DNA of 55,940 nt, taken from Lachnospiraceae bacterium. GTDB lineage: Bacteria; Bacillota; Clostridia; Lachnospirales; Lachnospiraceae. Below are positions 28,979-36,644 of this stretch, piece after piece. Location: contig CAJTIR010000026.1 in NCBI GenBank assembly GCA_910576385.1, positions 1 through 55,940 on the forward strand, given 5' to 3'. How positions within the stretch are numbered: position 1 is the stretch's first letter; each line of letters begins with the position of its first letter. Both the position numbers and the translations under genes were made by a program. The notes beneath the pieces were generated by a model. It did no database searches, was not told where the DNA came from, and saw nothing but the letters and a program-made list of their open reading frames with translations.

Positions 28979-29000
28979 CAAGAACGTTTTGGCGTTCTTG
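28979..29000. repeat. Hairpin repeat CAAGAACG...CGTTCTTG
   Basis: An 8-bp perfect stem with loop TTTTGG followed by CGGCGG. A related hairpin with the same arms and a similar follow-on (CTGCGGGG) occurs at 37618-37640. It lies between the end of the SOS-type small gene and the sigma gene; 28887-29009 holds no gene. Confidence 0.45.
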
Positions 29001-29009
29001 CGGCGGTAG

Positions 29010-29351
29010 TCACTCCATCTGATGTGCAAACAGGCAATTCCCCTGTATATCCATACAATTCATAATATAAATATGGTAAAAATACCTCTGATATCTTGCT
29101 TCAATATCAATCATATCAAATAGACGGCTTAAGCGCTGAATCCTGGCCTTCATCTCCAATCTTATACCATCTTTGCGACTATTTCCAGAACAGAGAAGCC
29201 CTGTATCTGTACCATCATATCTGTCCCCTTGCGGTGACAATAACTGATAATTCTCAAACATAGCCTCCTGCCGCTTTTGTTCCTCTGAATTCTCCATCCC
29301 TATGTAAATATCCTTTCCCATATGTTCTAAAAGAATGGCTTCAAACTCCAC
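29010..29351 (-). CDS. Small orphan protein under a LexA-type box
   Basis: 113 residues from a GTG start (GGGAGGG in front). No family is recognised. The protein is charged and soluble: MEFEAILLEHMGKDIY at the N-terminus, then a helical middle (EMKARIQRLSRLFDMIDIEARYQRY) and a short hydrophobic strand near the end. It has a consensus promoter with a GAAC-N4-GTTC box just after the -10 (29384-29397), so it is probably switched on by DNA damage. It sits directly after the repressor-like integrase-fold gene on the same strand. Inference: it may be an antirepressor or SOS trigger for the tail cluster; nothing in its sequence proves that. Confidence 0.6.
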   Translation of the reverse strand: MEFEAILLEHMGKDIYIGMENSEEQKRQEAMFENYQLLSPQGDRYDGTDTGLLCSGNSRKDGIRLEMKARIQRLSRLFDMIDIEARYQRYFYHIYIMNCMDIQGNCLFAHQME

Positions 29352-29383
29352 AATACTTCCCTCCCAAAACGGACCAGTAATTT

Positions 29384-29437
29384 AGAACGTTCGTTCTGCT
29401 ATGAAGCTATTATATAACCTGAACATTTGTTTGTCAA
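29384..29437 (-). promoter_or_regulatory. Consensus promoter with LexA-type operator
   Basis: On the minus strand TTGACA (29432-29437) and TATAAT (29409-29414) are exactly 17 bp apart, a perfect sigma-A promoter. AGAACGAACGTTCT (29384-29397, minus strand) fits the Gram-positive LexA pattern GAAC-N4-GTTC and covers the expected transcription start. Confidence 0.75.
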
Positions 29438-29438
29438 T

Positions 29439-30401
29439 CTATTTTTCTTTCCCTCCACCATATTTCAAAAGCAAGCCGTAACCTTTAAAATCAAAAGCAA
29501 AATCCTTGGCAGAAATAAAACTGCCATTTTCTTTAAAAAATGTCTCTAACTCTCGGTTTTTCTGGTTTATTTCTTTTTTAGACAGAGGATTCTCTGGCAG
29601 AAGATATGTGAAAATCGCTTCTTTCCCAAACGTTTCTACCAGTCGATGCATCAAGCCAGATTCATAGAGGCCGGAAGCCGACAAACCCAAGGCTGTCATT
29701 CTCCTGGAAATCGCATTGGACAGATAACGATAATTGCGCTCGCACAAAGAATGCTCTTGACCGTGGCGCACCAAGGGCAAAATCAACGCTTCGCTCTGCA
29801 AATCAAACGCTAATCGAGCCTCCCTTGCCTGAAAATAAGTATCTCTGTGAAGCTTTTCATAAGAGTCAAATAACTCTTCTGAAATCTTCAACTCACACTC
29901 CTTTAGGACAAGCCGTCTTCGCTCCCGATCCACATCAGTCCATTTCAGCCTTGCAAGCTGAGCATAAGATTTCACGCCCTCAAACAATGATAACGCAATC
30001 GCTTTATAGTATTCTGGACAGCCCGTCTGCTCTTCACAGAGCTTTACCACATAATCCCTGGAATAATAAGGCACATTGCCATTTGCCGCAGCCATCCGCA
30101 CCAGATATTCATAACTTAAGTATTTAGAATTTTCAAAAGGATTCCAGGCAATCTCATGCCTATTTACACACCACTGATAAAATTTCCTGTATTTTCCAAA
30201 TACTACAGACATTACCGAAGGCTTATAATGTCCAAATTTACAGATAAACATATCCATTAAATTTTCATCGGTATAATGTATAAAATCCGTTCCATATTCC
30301 TTCTGATAACGAAATGGATCCTGTTTACGAATATAACTGCCAATTTTCTGATATTCGGAAGAGACCCCCTCAAATTCCTCCATCTTTTTCCATACTTCCA
30401 T
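29439..30401 (-). CDS. Tyrosine-recombinase-fold protein without catalytic residues; MrpR-like repressor candidate
   Basis: 320 residues from the ATG at 30401 (GAGAGGT in front; the frame is open to 30476). An N-terminal helical SAM-like part (about 30-95, FGKYRKFYQWCVNRHEIAWNPFEN) and the box I region FEGVKSYAQLARLKWTDVD (about 140-158) have the shape of tyrosine recombinases, but the box I Arg is Lys, no LGH or HxxR box II is seen (only a degenerate LMHRL, about 250-254), and no catalytic Tyr follows. It is therefore unlikely to recombine DNA. The SPbeta master repressor MrpR (YopR) is such a dead-recombinase DNA-binding protein of about the same length, and in SPbeta it controls a phage that carries the YonO polymerase. 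Here the gene is divergent to a YonO-like polymerase, so a repressor role is inferred. Confidence 0.6.
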   Translation of the reverse strand: MEVWKKMEEFEGVSSEYQKIGSYIRKQDPFRYQKEYGTDFIHYTDENLMDMFICKFGHYKPSVMSVVFGKYRKFYQWCVNRHEIAWNPFENSKYLSYEYLVRMAAANGNVPYYSRDYVVKLCEEQTGCPEYYKAIALSLFEGVKSYAQLARLKWTDVDRERRRLVLKECELKISEELFDSYEKLHRDTYFQAREARLAFDLQSEALILPLVRHGQEHSLCERNYRYLSNAISRRMTALGLSASGLYESGLMHRLVETFGKEAIFTYLLPENPLSKKEINQKNRELETFFKENGSFISAKDFAFDFKGYGLLLKYGGGKEK

Positions 30402-30488
30402 GCAAATACCTCTCTCTATCAATCGTTCAAAATGCATTACTGTGCACAATGTAACATAACGTTCGCGAAAAGTCAACGTTCCTACACA

Positions 30489-30517
30489 TTGACATTTTTT
30501 TCCATCTATGTTATATT
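30489..30517 (+). promoter_or_regulatory. Consensus sigma-A promoter of the polymerase operon
   Basis: TTGACA (30489-30494) and TATATT (30512-30517) with a 17-bp spacer. The predicted start near 30524 gives a leader of about 140 nt before the polymerase gene. Two ACGTTC direct repeats (about 30458-30463 and 30475-30480) lie just before the -35, between the divergent genes, as possible regulator sites. Confidence 0.8.
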
Positions 30518-30601
30518 CCCTTTAAAGTAATGCATTTAAAACCATAAAGGTATTTCCTTCCCAAAACAATGACTTATGATACAAGAACTACTTCTGCTAT
30601 T

Positions 30602-30630
30602 GGAAACGAACAAACTTTTTGTTCATTTCC
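30602..30630 (+). promoter_or_regulatory. Long palindrome in the polymerase leader (operator candidate)
   Basis: GGAAAcGAACAAA and TTTGTTCaTTTCC are 13-base arms with one mismatch, around CTT. It lies 85-113 nt after the predicted transcription start and 37 bp before the polymerase start codon. It is not followed by a T-run, so it is more likely an operator or a leader hairpin than a terminator. Confidence 0.55.
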
Positions 30631-30666
30631 TCTTAAAATAAACATAAATAAAGGAGATACAAATTT

Positions 30667-33294
30667 ATGGAACAAACGATATTATCATCTCAGACATGCG
30701 GCCAACAGGCCGCTCCTCGTCAATTTACCTTGCTCAAACTTCCAATTCAAATCATTATTGATGCAAATTATCAAGTTACGCTAAGCCAGGAAGAGGAAAA
30801 AAAGTATCTGATTGCTCAAAGTGACTCTCTGTTAATTGATCAAATTGTACACCTGCGTGGAAAAGATTCCCAGCACATCTCAGAACTGCTCTTGGTGGCA
30901 GCCAAAAAATCTCCCAAGACTGCTAAGGATCTGAAAGCCATTTTATCTGATGGATTTTCCTATAATGGCAGACGCTACCTGCGCTTTGGAAAATCCGCTT
31001 CCCAGAGTAAAGAAGGTATCACTGCCTTTGTCTCCGAGGACATTTTTGATTCACTGTACCATATCAGCCAAATGGATTTACCTGTGCAGGAATGTGTGAT
31101 TTCCAAATACGAGGCGCAGCGCTGCCTGCTGTTTAGCTCTTGTACACTGGTCAGAGACTACATGCCCAGAATTGTAATGATTGGCGAATATCAAAAAATC
31201 TTAAAAGAACAGTATATCCGCTATGTCGTAAACCGCCAAAAAGAATTTATAGATCCTGTCACCGGAGAATCCAAAGAAATTATAGTGCGGGAAATAGCGG
31301 AGGGCTGTCAGGATATTCCACTATCCCCCTTTGACGGTTGCGGCTGTCATGAACTTGAATTTGCCCAGACAGTCAGCCAGGCGCTTGGACTCACTTACAC
31401 TGCCGCCGGAACACAGATTCGCCTCCCCTTTTTAAAAGGCTTTTCTGTCTATGTCCCTTTTCGAAAAATCTTTGCAGAAATGGGTATCTCACAGATCACG
31501 GATATCTATGGCACTGTCCATAACATCGAAGATATTGACTGTATCTGGAACATAACGATGTTCAAAGGACATTCCATATTCCTTGAGACTTATGGCAAGG
31601 ACGCCTGGAATCACTATCTTGCCGTCCTGAAAAAATATGATTTCAAACTGGGCATCAGCAAATACAGTCATCACCGTAAGGATTTCCCGCTCAAAGCAAG
31701 AATGAACTTCCAATATTTACAATGTCTTGATTTATGGGATCAAAACTATCAAAATCATTTGGAACAAAAAACTCCTTATGATATTTTGTCGCCACAGCCA
31801 GAGGGAAAAATTTTAAAACTTGCCAAATACACCACAGATTTGTTTGAAAAAATCATCAATGGAGAAGAATTTTATGCGCTCATGTTTTTGGGGATGGCAC
31901 GAGAAGGACAGACCTACGGAAAATACATGGAAGCGGTAACAATTAACCGCCGTATGCTCAAAGATCCTGCTGTAAAACAGTTTTTGTACCGAAAACTTAA
32001 AAAATATATCACTGAGGCAAAACTGGGAAAGATTTATGCTGACGGATTTTACCATACGATTGTCGGCGACATGGTGGGTTATCTGGAATACGCCGCTGGC
32101 AGAGAACCTGTGGGATGCCTCAAAGAAGGAGAATTTTATGCGCCCTGCCTGCCAGAAGGCGAAGCACTTTCCTTTCGTTCTCCGCTGGTCGACCCTTCTG
32201 AAGTAAATCAGGTGCGTCTTGTCTCCTCCCCGACACTGCGTCAATGGTTTTCTCAATTTGAAGATCAGGATATTGCCATGATCAATATGTACGACCTTAG
32301 CCTGCCCCAACAAGGCGGCGCAGACTGTGATGGAGATGCTGTATTGCTTTGCTGTGATCCTGCTCTTATGGGAACTCGAATCAAGAAACCCATTATTATC
32401 GATATCGCGGACAAAGCCACCGCAAAACGTAAACCCTATACTGCCCAAAACCTCATCAACTATGAAATTGCCACCCGTGATTCTCGAATCGGTGAGATTA
32501 CCAACTGCGCCACGAGCATTGAAAACAAACTTCCCAAGGATTCTGAGACTGAGAAACGTTTCCAAGATATGAGTTCGCTTTTGCGTATCATTCAGGGAAA
32601 AGAAATAGACAGCATCAAAACAGGGGTTCGTTGGCATTTAAATAATAGTCTGCGCTGGCATTTAAAAAAACTGCCCTGGTTTTTACTCTATCACTATCCA
32701 AAAAAATTAAAATCCTACGAGCAGATTCAAGAAAAAAACCGCAAAATTTCTGACCCTGACAAGAAGCTGCCGCTCCCTGCCTACTTCTCTCCCTCCCCAA
32801 TGAATCAACTGTGCGACTATATCAATACCTGGGAGAAACAAAAAATTCTCTGGAATCCTGCGATCACTGATAACAGGGACATTCTTCTCAATCACAACTA
32901 TGCCCTGTCTGACCGAGCGCTATTTCGCCAGATTCGCCATAAAGTCAATGAGTTTAATGATGATATGCGCAGCCTTCTCTCTGAGATTCAAGAGGAACGC
33001 AGAGAAACTGATTTTGGAGAACTCAATCTTCTGGTAGATTCTTACAAGGAACAGCTCACAGCACTGGAGGGCATTTCCTCAGAGGAAGAACTGGCCAATT
33101 ATGTCATTAAGGCCTGCTATGCCAACACTTCCACAGGCAAACAGCTTGCCTGGTCGGGCTTTGGCGACTATATTTTAAAAAACTTGCGTGAAAACTCTCC
33201 CAAAGCACAATCTTTTTCTATCAGGGAAACGGATAATGCCGAAGAAGGCCTGGAATATCTGGGAAAATTTTATCGAATGGAGGCAGAACCATGA
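30667..33294 (+). CDS. YonO/RdRp-like two-barrel RNA polymerase
   Basis: 875 residues. The motif GGADCDGDAVLL (DCDGD at 553-557) matches the DxDGD metal-binding triad of the YonO/QDE-1 class of single-chain polymerases. Before it, RSPLVDPSEVN (about 504-514) and the segment ending NMYDLSLPQQGGA resemble the RNPCLHPGD...FPQKG region of eukaryotic RNA-dependent RNA polymerases, and GRRYLRFGKSASQSKEG (about 101-117) resembles their FLAFSSSQLRE motif. Family knowledge: YonO of phage SPbeta is a DNA-dependent RNA polymerase of this fold that transcribes late phage genes. Inference: this enzyme transcribes the tail genes downstream. It has a consensus promoter of its own and overlaps the next gene (ATGA). 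It lacks any multi-subunit RNA polymerase signature, and no replication role is evident. Confidence 0.75.
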   Translation: MEQTILSSQTCGQQAAPRQFTLLKLPIQIIIDANYQVTLSQEEEKKYLIAQSDSLLIDQIVHLRGKDSQHISELLLVAAKKSPKTAKDLKAILSDGFSYNGRRYLRFGKSASQSKEGITAFVSEDIFDSLYHISQMDLPVQECVISKYEAQRCLLFSSCTLVRDYMPRIVMIGEYQKILKEQYIRYVVNRQKEFIDPVTGESKEIIVREIAEGCQDIPLSPFDGCGCHELEFAQTVSQALGLTYTAAGTQIRLPFLKGFSVYVPFRKIFAEMGISQITDIYGTVHNIEDIDCIWNITMFKGHSIFLETYGKDAWNHYLAVLKKYDFKLGISKYSHHRKDFPLKARMNFQYLQCLDLWDQNYQNHLEQKTPYDILSPQPEGKILKLAKYTTDLFEKIINGEEFYALMFLGMAREGQTYGKYMEAVTINRRMLKDPAVKQFLYRKLKKYITEAKLGKIYADGFYHTIVGDMVGYLEYAAGREPVGCLKEGEFYAPCLPEGEALSFRSPLVDPSEVNQVRLVSSPTLRQWFSQFEDQDIAMINMYDLSLPQQGGADCDGDAVLLCCDPALMGTRIKKPIIIDIADKATAKRKPYTAQNLINYEIATRDSRIGEITNCATSIENKLPKDSETEKRFQDMSSLLRIIQGKEIDSIKTGVRWHLNNSLRWHLKKLPWFLLYHYPKKLKSYEQIQEKNRKISDPDKKLPLPAYFSPSPMNQLCDYINTWEKQKILWNPAITDNRDILLNHNYALSDRALFRQIRHKVNEFNDDMRSLLSEIQEERRETDFGELNLLVDSYKEQLTALEGISSEEELANYVIKACYANTSTGKQLAWSGFGDYILKNLRENSPKAQSFSIRETDNAEEGLEYLGKFYRMEAEP

Positions 33295-34157
33295 ATTTAT
33301 ACATGTATGAGATTTTAGAAGATTATAAATTTGCCAAAACAGAGGCAAAGCGCGAGGAAATTTTTACTTCCTTCTCCAAGCTGATCTGGGAAAACCCCAA
33401 CACACGCAAGCTGGTGGATAAACCCATTACGTTTCATATCAAACCAAAGCTTCTGCACACAGAAATCGGTCAAGTATTTTCTGCCTATACTTCCATTTCT
33501 CGTACGGTATGCCCTTCCACCACAAAAGACACTGATTTTGCCAGCCTGATTCGCCAAAAGGCGAACAATCTCTACACACATTTTTTTGATGAGACAATCT
33601 GTAATCGAAAACCATACTTAGAACTGCTGCGACTTCCCAAAAAACTATATTTCCAATGGCAGGCATCCCTGCAAAAGGAAGAAATCACATGGACACTCTC
33701 AGCACTGGAACTTGCTCAGACATTAGAACACACGCTTACAAAAGCCCAGCTTTTAAAAGAAACCGCTGCCCGTGAAAAAATGGCCTTGAGCTGGGAAGAA
33801 TTTATCCACATAACGGATGGATATTTTCGTAAACTCTTTGAAAACTATAAGCCTTTGGAGGAATATCAGGATAGTGAAAAACTTGTGCTTCATGCTGGAG
33901 CCTGGAATGAAGATAACTATTGCATCCGCTACTTCTGTAATGGATTGGATGGTTATTTCAAAAACTATCAGAAAAAATACTATGGGCTGTACAATGCCAG
34001 CAGTGGCCGCGGCGTCACTTATGGACGCTGCGCCTGCGGCAATCTTTTTTTACAGAACAGACAGCACAACCGCAAGCTCTGCGACGCCTGCCGCAGACAA
34101 GCCCGCAACAGTACTTACAACCGCTACAACCAGAAACGTAAAACCTCCTGTCATTAG
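33291..34157 (+). CDS. Zinc-binding partner protein of the polymerase
   Basis: 288 residues, no recognised family. Mostly helical and charged, it ends in a cysteine cluster (about 249-270): GRCACGNLF...KLCDACRRQ, a probable zinc knuckle, and a very basic tail (NSTYNRYNQKRKTS). Its start overlaps the polymerase stop (ATGA), so the two are made together. A DNA- or RNA-binding accessory factor of the polymerase, for example for promoter recognition, is a reasonable guess but not shown. Confidence 0.55.
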   Translation: MNLYMYEILEDYKFAKTEAKREEIFTSFSKLIWENPNTRKLVDKPITFHIKPKLLHTEIGQVFSAYTSISRTVCPSTTKDTDFASLIRQKANNLYTHFFDETICNRKPYLELLRLPKKLYFQWQASLQKEEITWTLSALELAQTLEHTLTKAQLLKETAAREKMALSWEEFIHITDGYFRKLFENYKPLEEYQDSEKLVLHAGAWNEDNYCIRYFCNGLDGYFKNYQKKYYGLYNASSGRGVTYGRCACGNLFLQNRQHNRKLCDACRRQARNSTYNRYNQKRKTSCH

Positions 34158-34170
34158 AAACAACTTAACC

Positions 34171-34250
34171 ACACAGTTAAAACTGCCGCAACGCCTTACA
34201 AAACATACGTTTGTATATGTTTTGGCGACTACATATATACAATATAGGAT
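34171..34250 (+). promoter_or_regulatory. 80-nt conserved intergenic element, copy 1
   Basis: It aligns without gaps to 37912-37991 (56 of 80 identical by my count), with both ends nearly perfect: ACACAGTTAAAA at the start, GACTACATATATAC and TATAGGAT at the end. The centre is AAACATACGTTT (34201-34212), a LexA-box-like palindrome, here inside a larger inverted repeat CAAAACATA...TATGTTTTG (34199-34224). It lies 64 bp before the first structural gene. No -35 box is shared by the two copies. Confidence 0.65.
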
Positions 34251-34257
34251 TTCTTAC

Positions 34258-34290
34258 AAGGACCCCCTGCCCCAAGCAGAACGGGTCCTT
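34258..34290 (+). terminator. Stem-loop in the leader of the first structural gene
   Basis: AAGGACCC (34258-34265) pairs with GGGTCCTT (34283-34290) across a 17-base loop, followed by only TTAATA. It lies after the 80-nt element and before the start codon. It may be an attenuator, a transcript-end of the polymerase operon, or an RNA-stabilising hairpin. Confidence 0.5.
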
Positions 34291-34313
34291 TAATACAGAA
34301 AGGTGGTGAAAAC

Positions 34314-35057
34314 TTGAAAGAATTTATAGATGATGAATTGTTGATTTATCGTGGCAAAGATTACAATCTTGCACCTGGTATCACCATTCGTCAACCTACA
34401 CTAAACGAAATCTGTGATTATGGAGAACGAGCTTATTGGAATATGATCTATACATTAACTTCCACTGGCGCAGACCTAAAATTCCAGCTTGACGACATGG
34501 GCATTGATTACACAACAATCAGTGATTTCACATTGTTTTACAGTTTACTTGCTCCCCCCTATCACTCGTCAAAAACAAACATTATAACCGGAGATTTAGA
34601 ATTATCAGATTTTGAACTTTTTCAAAAAAACAGCTCCGAAGAGATTGTAATGTATGATTCAAAACGAGATATTCTGATTGATGAACAAATTTATCAGAAA
34701 TTTGCAGAAATTCTGAGAAACATGCATGGACTGAAACGCAACGCCCAGATTCCCGCAAACGAAGCTACCAAGCAAATTCTTATCGAGGACGCCAGAGAAG
34801 AATATGAGCATGGAAAGGACAAGCCTTATGTTTCCCAGCTTAAAAATCTGGTCTCCGCAATGGTCAACTGTCAGGGCTTTAAATACAATCATAGTCAAGT
34901 GTGGGATATGAAAATCAACGCCTTTCTGGATTCCGTAAAACGGATTTCCAAAATTAAAAATGCAGAAATGCTGCTGCAAAGCGGCTATTCTGGTTTTGGA
35001 ATCAACCTCAAAGAAATCCCTAACTCACAGTTAAATTGGCTGGGAGAGCTGGATTGA
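34314..35057 (+). CDS. Putative tail-cluster protein, unknown family
   Basis: 247 residues from a TTG start with AAAGGTGG in front. It is acidic and soluble: N-terminal KEFIDDELLIYRGKDYNLAPG, a PTLNEICDYGERAYW segment, then helical. It stands first in the structural operon, before the putative tail tube, where phages often carry a connector or tail assembly protein; the phrase PTLNEICDYGE also occurs at the start of phage-type virion assembly proteins I have seen in Clostridia. No function is claimed. Confidence 0.55.
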   Translation: MKEFIDDELLIYRGKDYNLAPGITIRQPTLNEICDYGERAYWNMIYTLTSTGADLKFQLDDMGIDYTTISDFTLFYSLLAPPYHSSKTNIITGDLELSDFELFQKNSSEEIVMYDSKRDILIDEQIYQKFAEILRNMHGLKRNAQIPANEATKQILIEDAREEYEHGKDKPYVSQLKNLVSAMVNCQGFKYNHSQVWDMKINAFLDSVKRISKIKNAEMLLQSGYSGFGINLKEIPNSQLNWLGELD

Positions 35058-35116
35058 CAACTCTTTCTCAGCTGAGGGCTGTCACATTAAGAAATAATAA
35101 AACCTTTTGAACAAGT

Positions 35117-35240
35117 CAAATACCCCGCAGCAAGCTACGGGGCATGATCTGGCTCGTTCTTTCCGCCCCAAGGGGCGGGGTATTTGCACCCAAAGGGCAC
35201 TTACCCTCGCGGCATTCGCCAAATATCCGCGCAAGCGCGG
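35117..35240. repeat. GC-rich palindromic REP-like element
   Basis: CAAATACCCCGC (35117-35128) and GCGGGGTATTTG (35175-35186) are perfect 12-bp inverted ends, with nested hairpins CCCCG/CGGGG (35123-35142) and CGCCCC-AA-GGGGCG (35164-35177); a third hairpin CCGCGC-AA-GCGCGG follows at 35227-35240. The base composition is far higher in GC than the surroundings. It has the look of a REP or MITE inserted between two tail genes. Confidence 0.55.
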
Positions 35241-35317
35241 CTGCTTGGCTCATTGCTCTCGGGAATAAAAATCTTAGCATGACAGTCTCAATCACACATT
35301 TTAAGGAGGAATATATT

Positions 35318-36130
35318 ATGTCATTTAATCCAAACGAATTAATTCTTGAAAAAATCAGAGCCGTAGAGGAATACGACCTCGCAACCAATGAGCTGGTGGG
35401 CAGATACACACAGATCGAGAGCCCAAGCTTAAAGACAGCCGCTACAGGCACAGCCGTTACCGACGCTATGGGCGCAGAAATCACTACCTTCTACAATGCC
35501 CAGACTGGAACATTTGACTTTACCAACAGTCTGTTTTCACTGGATCTTGCTGCTTCCCAGTTTGGAAGCTCCAAAGAAGTGGCCGAGGAAATGAAACGTC
35601 CAGTCAGTGAAACGGTAGCTGTCGACGGCGCGCACAAAGCTGTCCTCAAATACATTCCAGTCGGAACACAAGGAGCAGAAATCACTTCTGTAAAAGTCAT
35701 CAATGATGACAATACTTTCGGCAAAACTTATACTTTATCTGCTGCAGGAGACAATGGCACTCCAGCAGACGGCACTTTCCTTCTGGATGCAGCCAGCAAA
35801 ACTCTCACTTTTCCTGAAGATGTCACCGGACGTGTCTTTGTGAGATACAGCGCTGTTACTGGCAACACTGTAAAAATCACTAAGACTTCTGACAGCATCC
35901 CAGAAGTTCGTTCCCTGTTGGTACATGCACTCTTCCACGATCCATGCAATACCAATCTGGTCTACTCTGGTGTGATCTCTATTCCGAGAGCACAGATTGA
36001 TCCCTCTGCGGTAGAACTGAGCTTGACTTCTGAAGGAAAACATGCTGCTAGTTACAAGCTGCAGAAATCCTACTGTGATGAAAATGCAAAGCTCTTTGAT
36101 ATCATTGTATCTGATGACAGCGCTGCTTAA
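35318..36130 (+). CDS. Putative major tail (tube) protein
   Basis: 270 residues from an ATG with AAGGAGG in front; the open frame reaches back to 35144 but that part runs through the palindromic element. The protein is rich in Thr, Ala, Ser and beta strands, with a central domain around 105-190 (SVKVINDDNTFGKTYTL ... GRVFVRYSAVTGNTVKIT) that looks like a decoration/Ig-like insert, and ends in a SYKLQKSYCDENAKLFDIIVSDD strand pattern. Position (after a small cluster protein, before the tape measure) and composition suggest the tail tube subunit. The assignment is by context. Confidence 0.55.
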   Translation: MSFNPNELILEKIRAVEEYDLATNELVGRYTQIESPSLKTAATGTAVTDAMGAEITTFYNAQTGTFDFTNSLFSLDLAASQFGSSKEVAEEMKRPVSETVAVDGAHKAVLKYIPVGTQGAEITSVKVINDDNTFGKTYTLSAAGDNGTPADGTFLLDAASKTLTFPEDVTGRVFVRYSAVTGNTVKITKTSDSIPEVRSLLVHALFHDPCNTNLVYSGVISIPRAQIDPSAVELSLTSEGKHAASYKLQKSYCDENAKLFDIIVSDDSAA

Positions 36131-36145
36131 GCCTGTGCAATTCTA

Positions 36146-36206
36146 GGGCGGCGACCGTCGCCCCATTCATTCTACAGCCGCCTGCCATGCAAACTATGCA
36201 GGCGGC
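36146..36206 (+). other. Two stem-loops between the tail-tube gene and the next small gene
   Basis: A GGCGA/TCGCC hairpin (36146-36163) is followed by a 9-bp perfect stem GCCGCCTGC (36177-36185) with GCAGGCGGC (36198-36206). No T-run follows. They may protect the abundant tube mRNA from decay. Confidence 0.5.
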
Positions 36207-36224
36207 TATCCAAAAGGTGATTTT

Positions 36225-36491
36225 ATGAGTAAATACAAAAACCATACCTGTAAAATCTGTGGCAAAACTTATCAGGCCTGCCATAGTTGTGATAAGATCC
36301 ACAGCTTTCAGCCTTGGCGCACAATCACAGATACCCGCGCCTGCTATAAAATCTTCCTGATCTTAAACAGTTACAGCAACGGCTATACTAGCCGCACAGA
36401 GGCAAAAGAACAACTAAACGCCTGTGATCTCTCTCAACTGCAGACCTTTGTACCTCATATCCGCAAGGCGATACAGGAGGTTTTAAATTGA
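36225..36491 (+). CDS. Small zinc-finger protein of the tail cluster
   Basis: 88 residues. Two CxxC pairs, HTCKICGKTY and ACHSCDKIHS, make a probable zinc finger at the N-terminus; the rest is helical (SRTEAKEQLNACDLSQLQTF). AAAGGTG stands before the ATG. Position before the tape measure is where phages carry tail assembly chaperones, but this protein is not a recognisable one. The stop overlaps the start of the next small frame (TTGA). Confidence 0.6.
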   Translation: MSKYKNHTCKICGKTYQACHSCDKIHSFQPWRTITDTRACYKIFLILNSYSNGYTSRTEAKEQLNACDLSQLQTFVPHIRKAIQEVLN

Positions 36492-36562
36492 GTTTTTATC
36501 CCCTTACAAATTATTTTTCATTGATTGACGACAACGCAGCAGAAAGAAATTTAAACAAGTAA
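36488..36562 (+). pseudogene. 24-codon stub of a truncated tail gene
   Basis: A TTG start with CAGGAGG at ideal spacing overlaps the stop of the preceding gene and encodes MSFYPLTNYFSLIDDNAAER and four more residues before TAA. Such a good translation start on so short a frame suggests the front end of a longer gene, cut by the rearrangement that brought in the material up to 37.9 kb. Confidence 0.45.
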
Positions 36563-36644
36563 AAACATTGCTATTTAACTGGCGGAGTAATATAATAATC
36601 TTATTGATACTAATGTAAATTCTATAAGATCAGGAGGTAAATCC

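Noticed and set aside
29439-30401. Calling this an active phage integrase with attachment sites
   Set aside because: The catalytic Arg, HxxR and Tyr are not found, and no direct repeat that could be attL/attR was seen at the tRNA gene or elsewhere in the window.
30452-30466. A LexA box in the divergent region between repressor and polymerase
   Set aside because: The half sites (GTAAC and GTTC) have the wrong spacing (five bases in place of four); only direct ACGTTC repeats remain.
34222-34247. Resemblance of the 80-nt element end (CGACT ... TATAGGA) to a T7-type phage promoter
   Set aside because: T7-like polymerases are unrelated to the YonO class, the internal bases do not match the T7 consensus, and no T7-type polymerase is encoded here.
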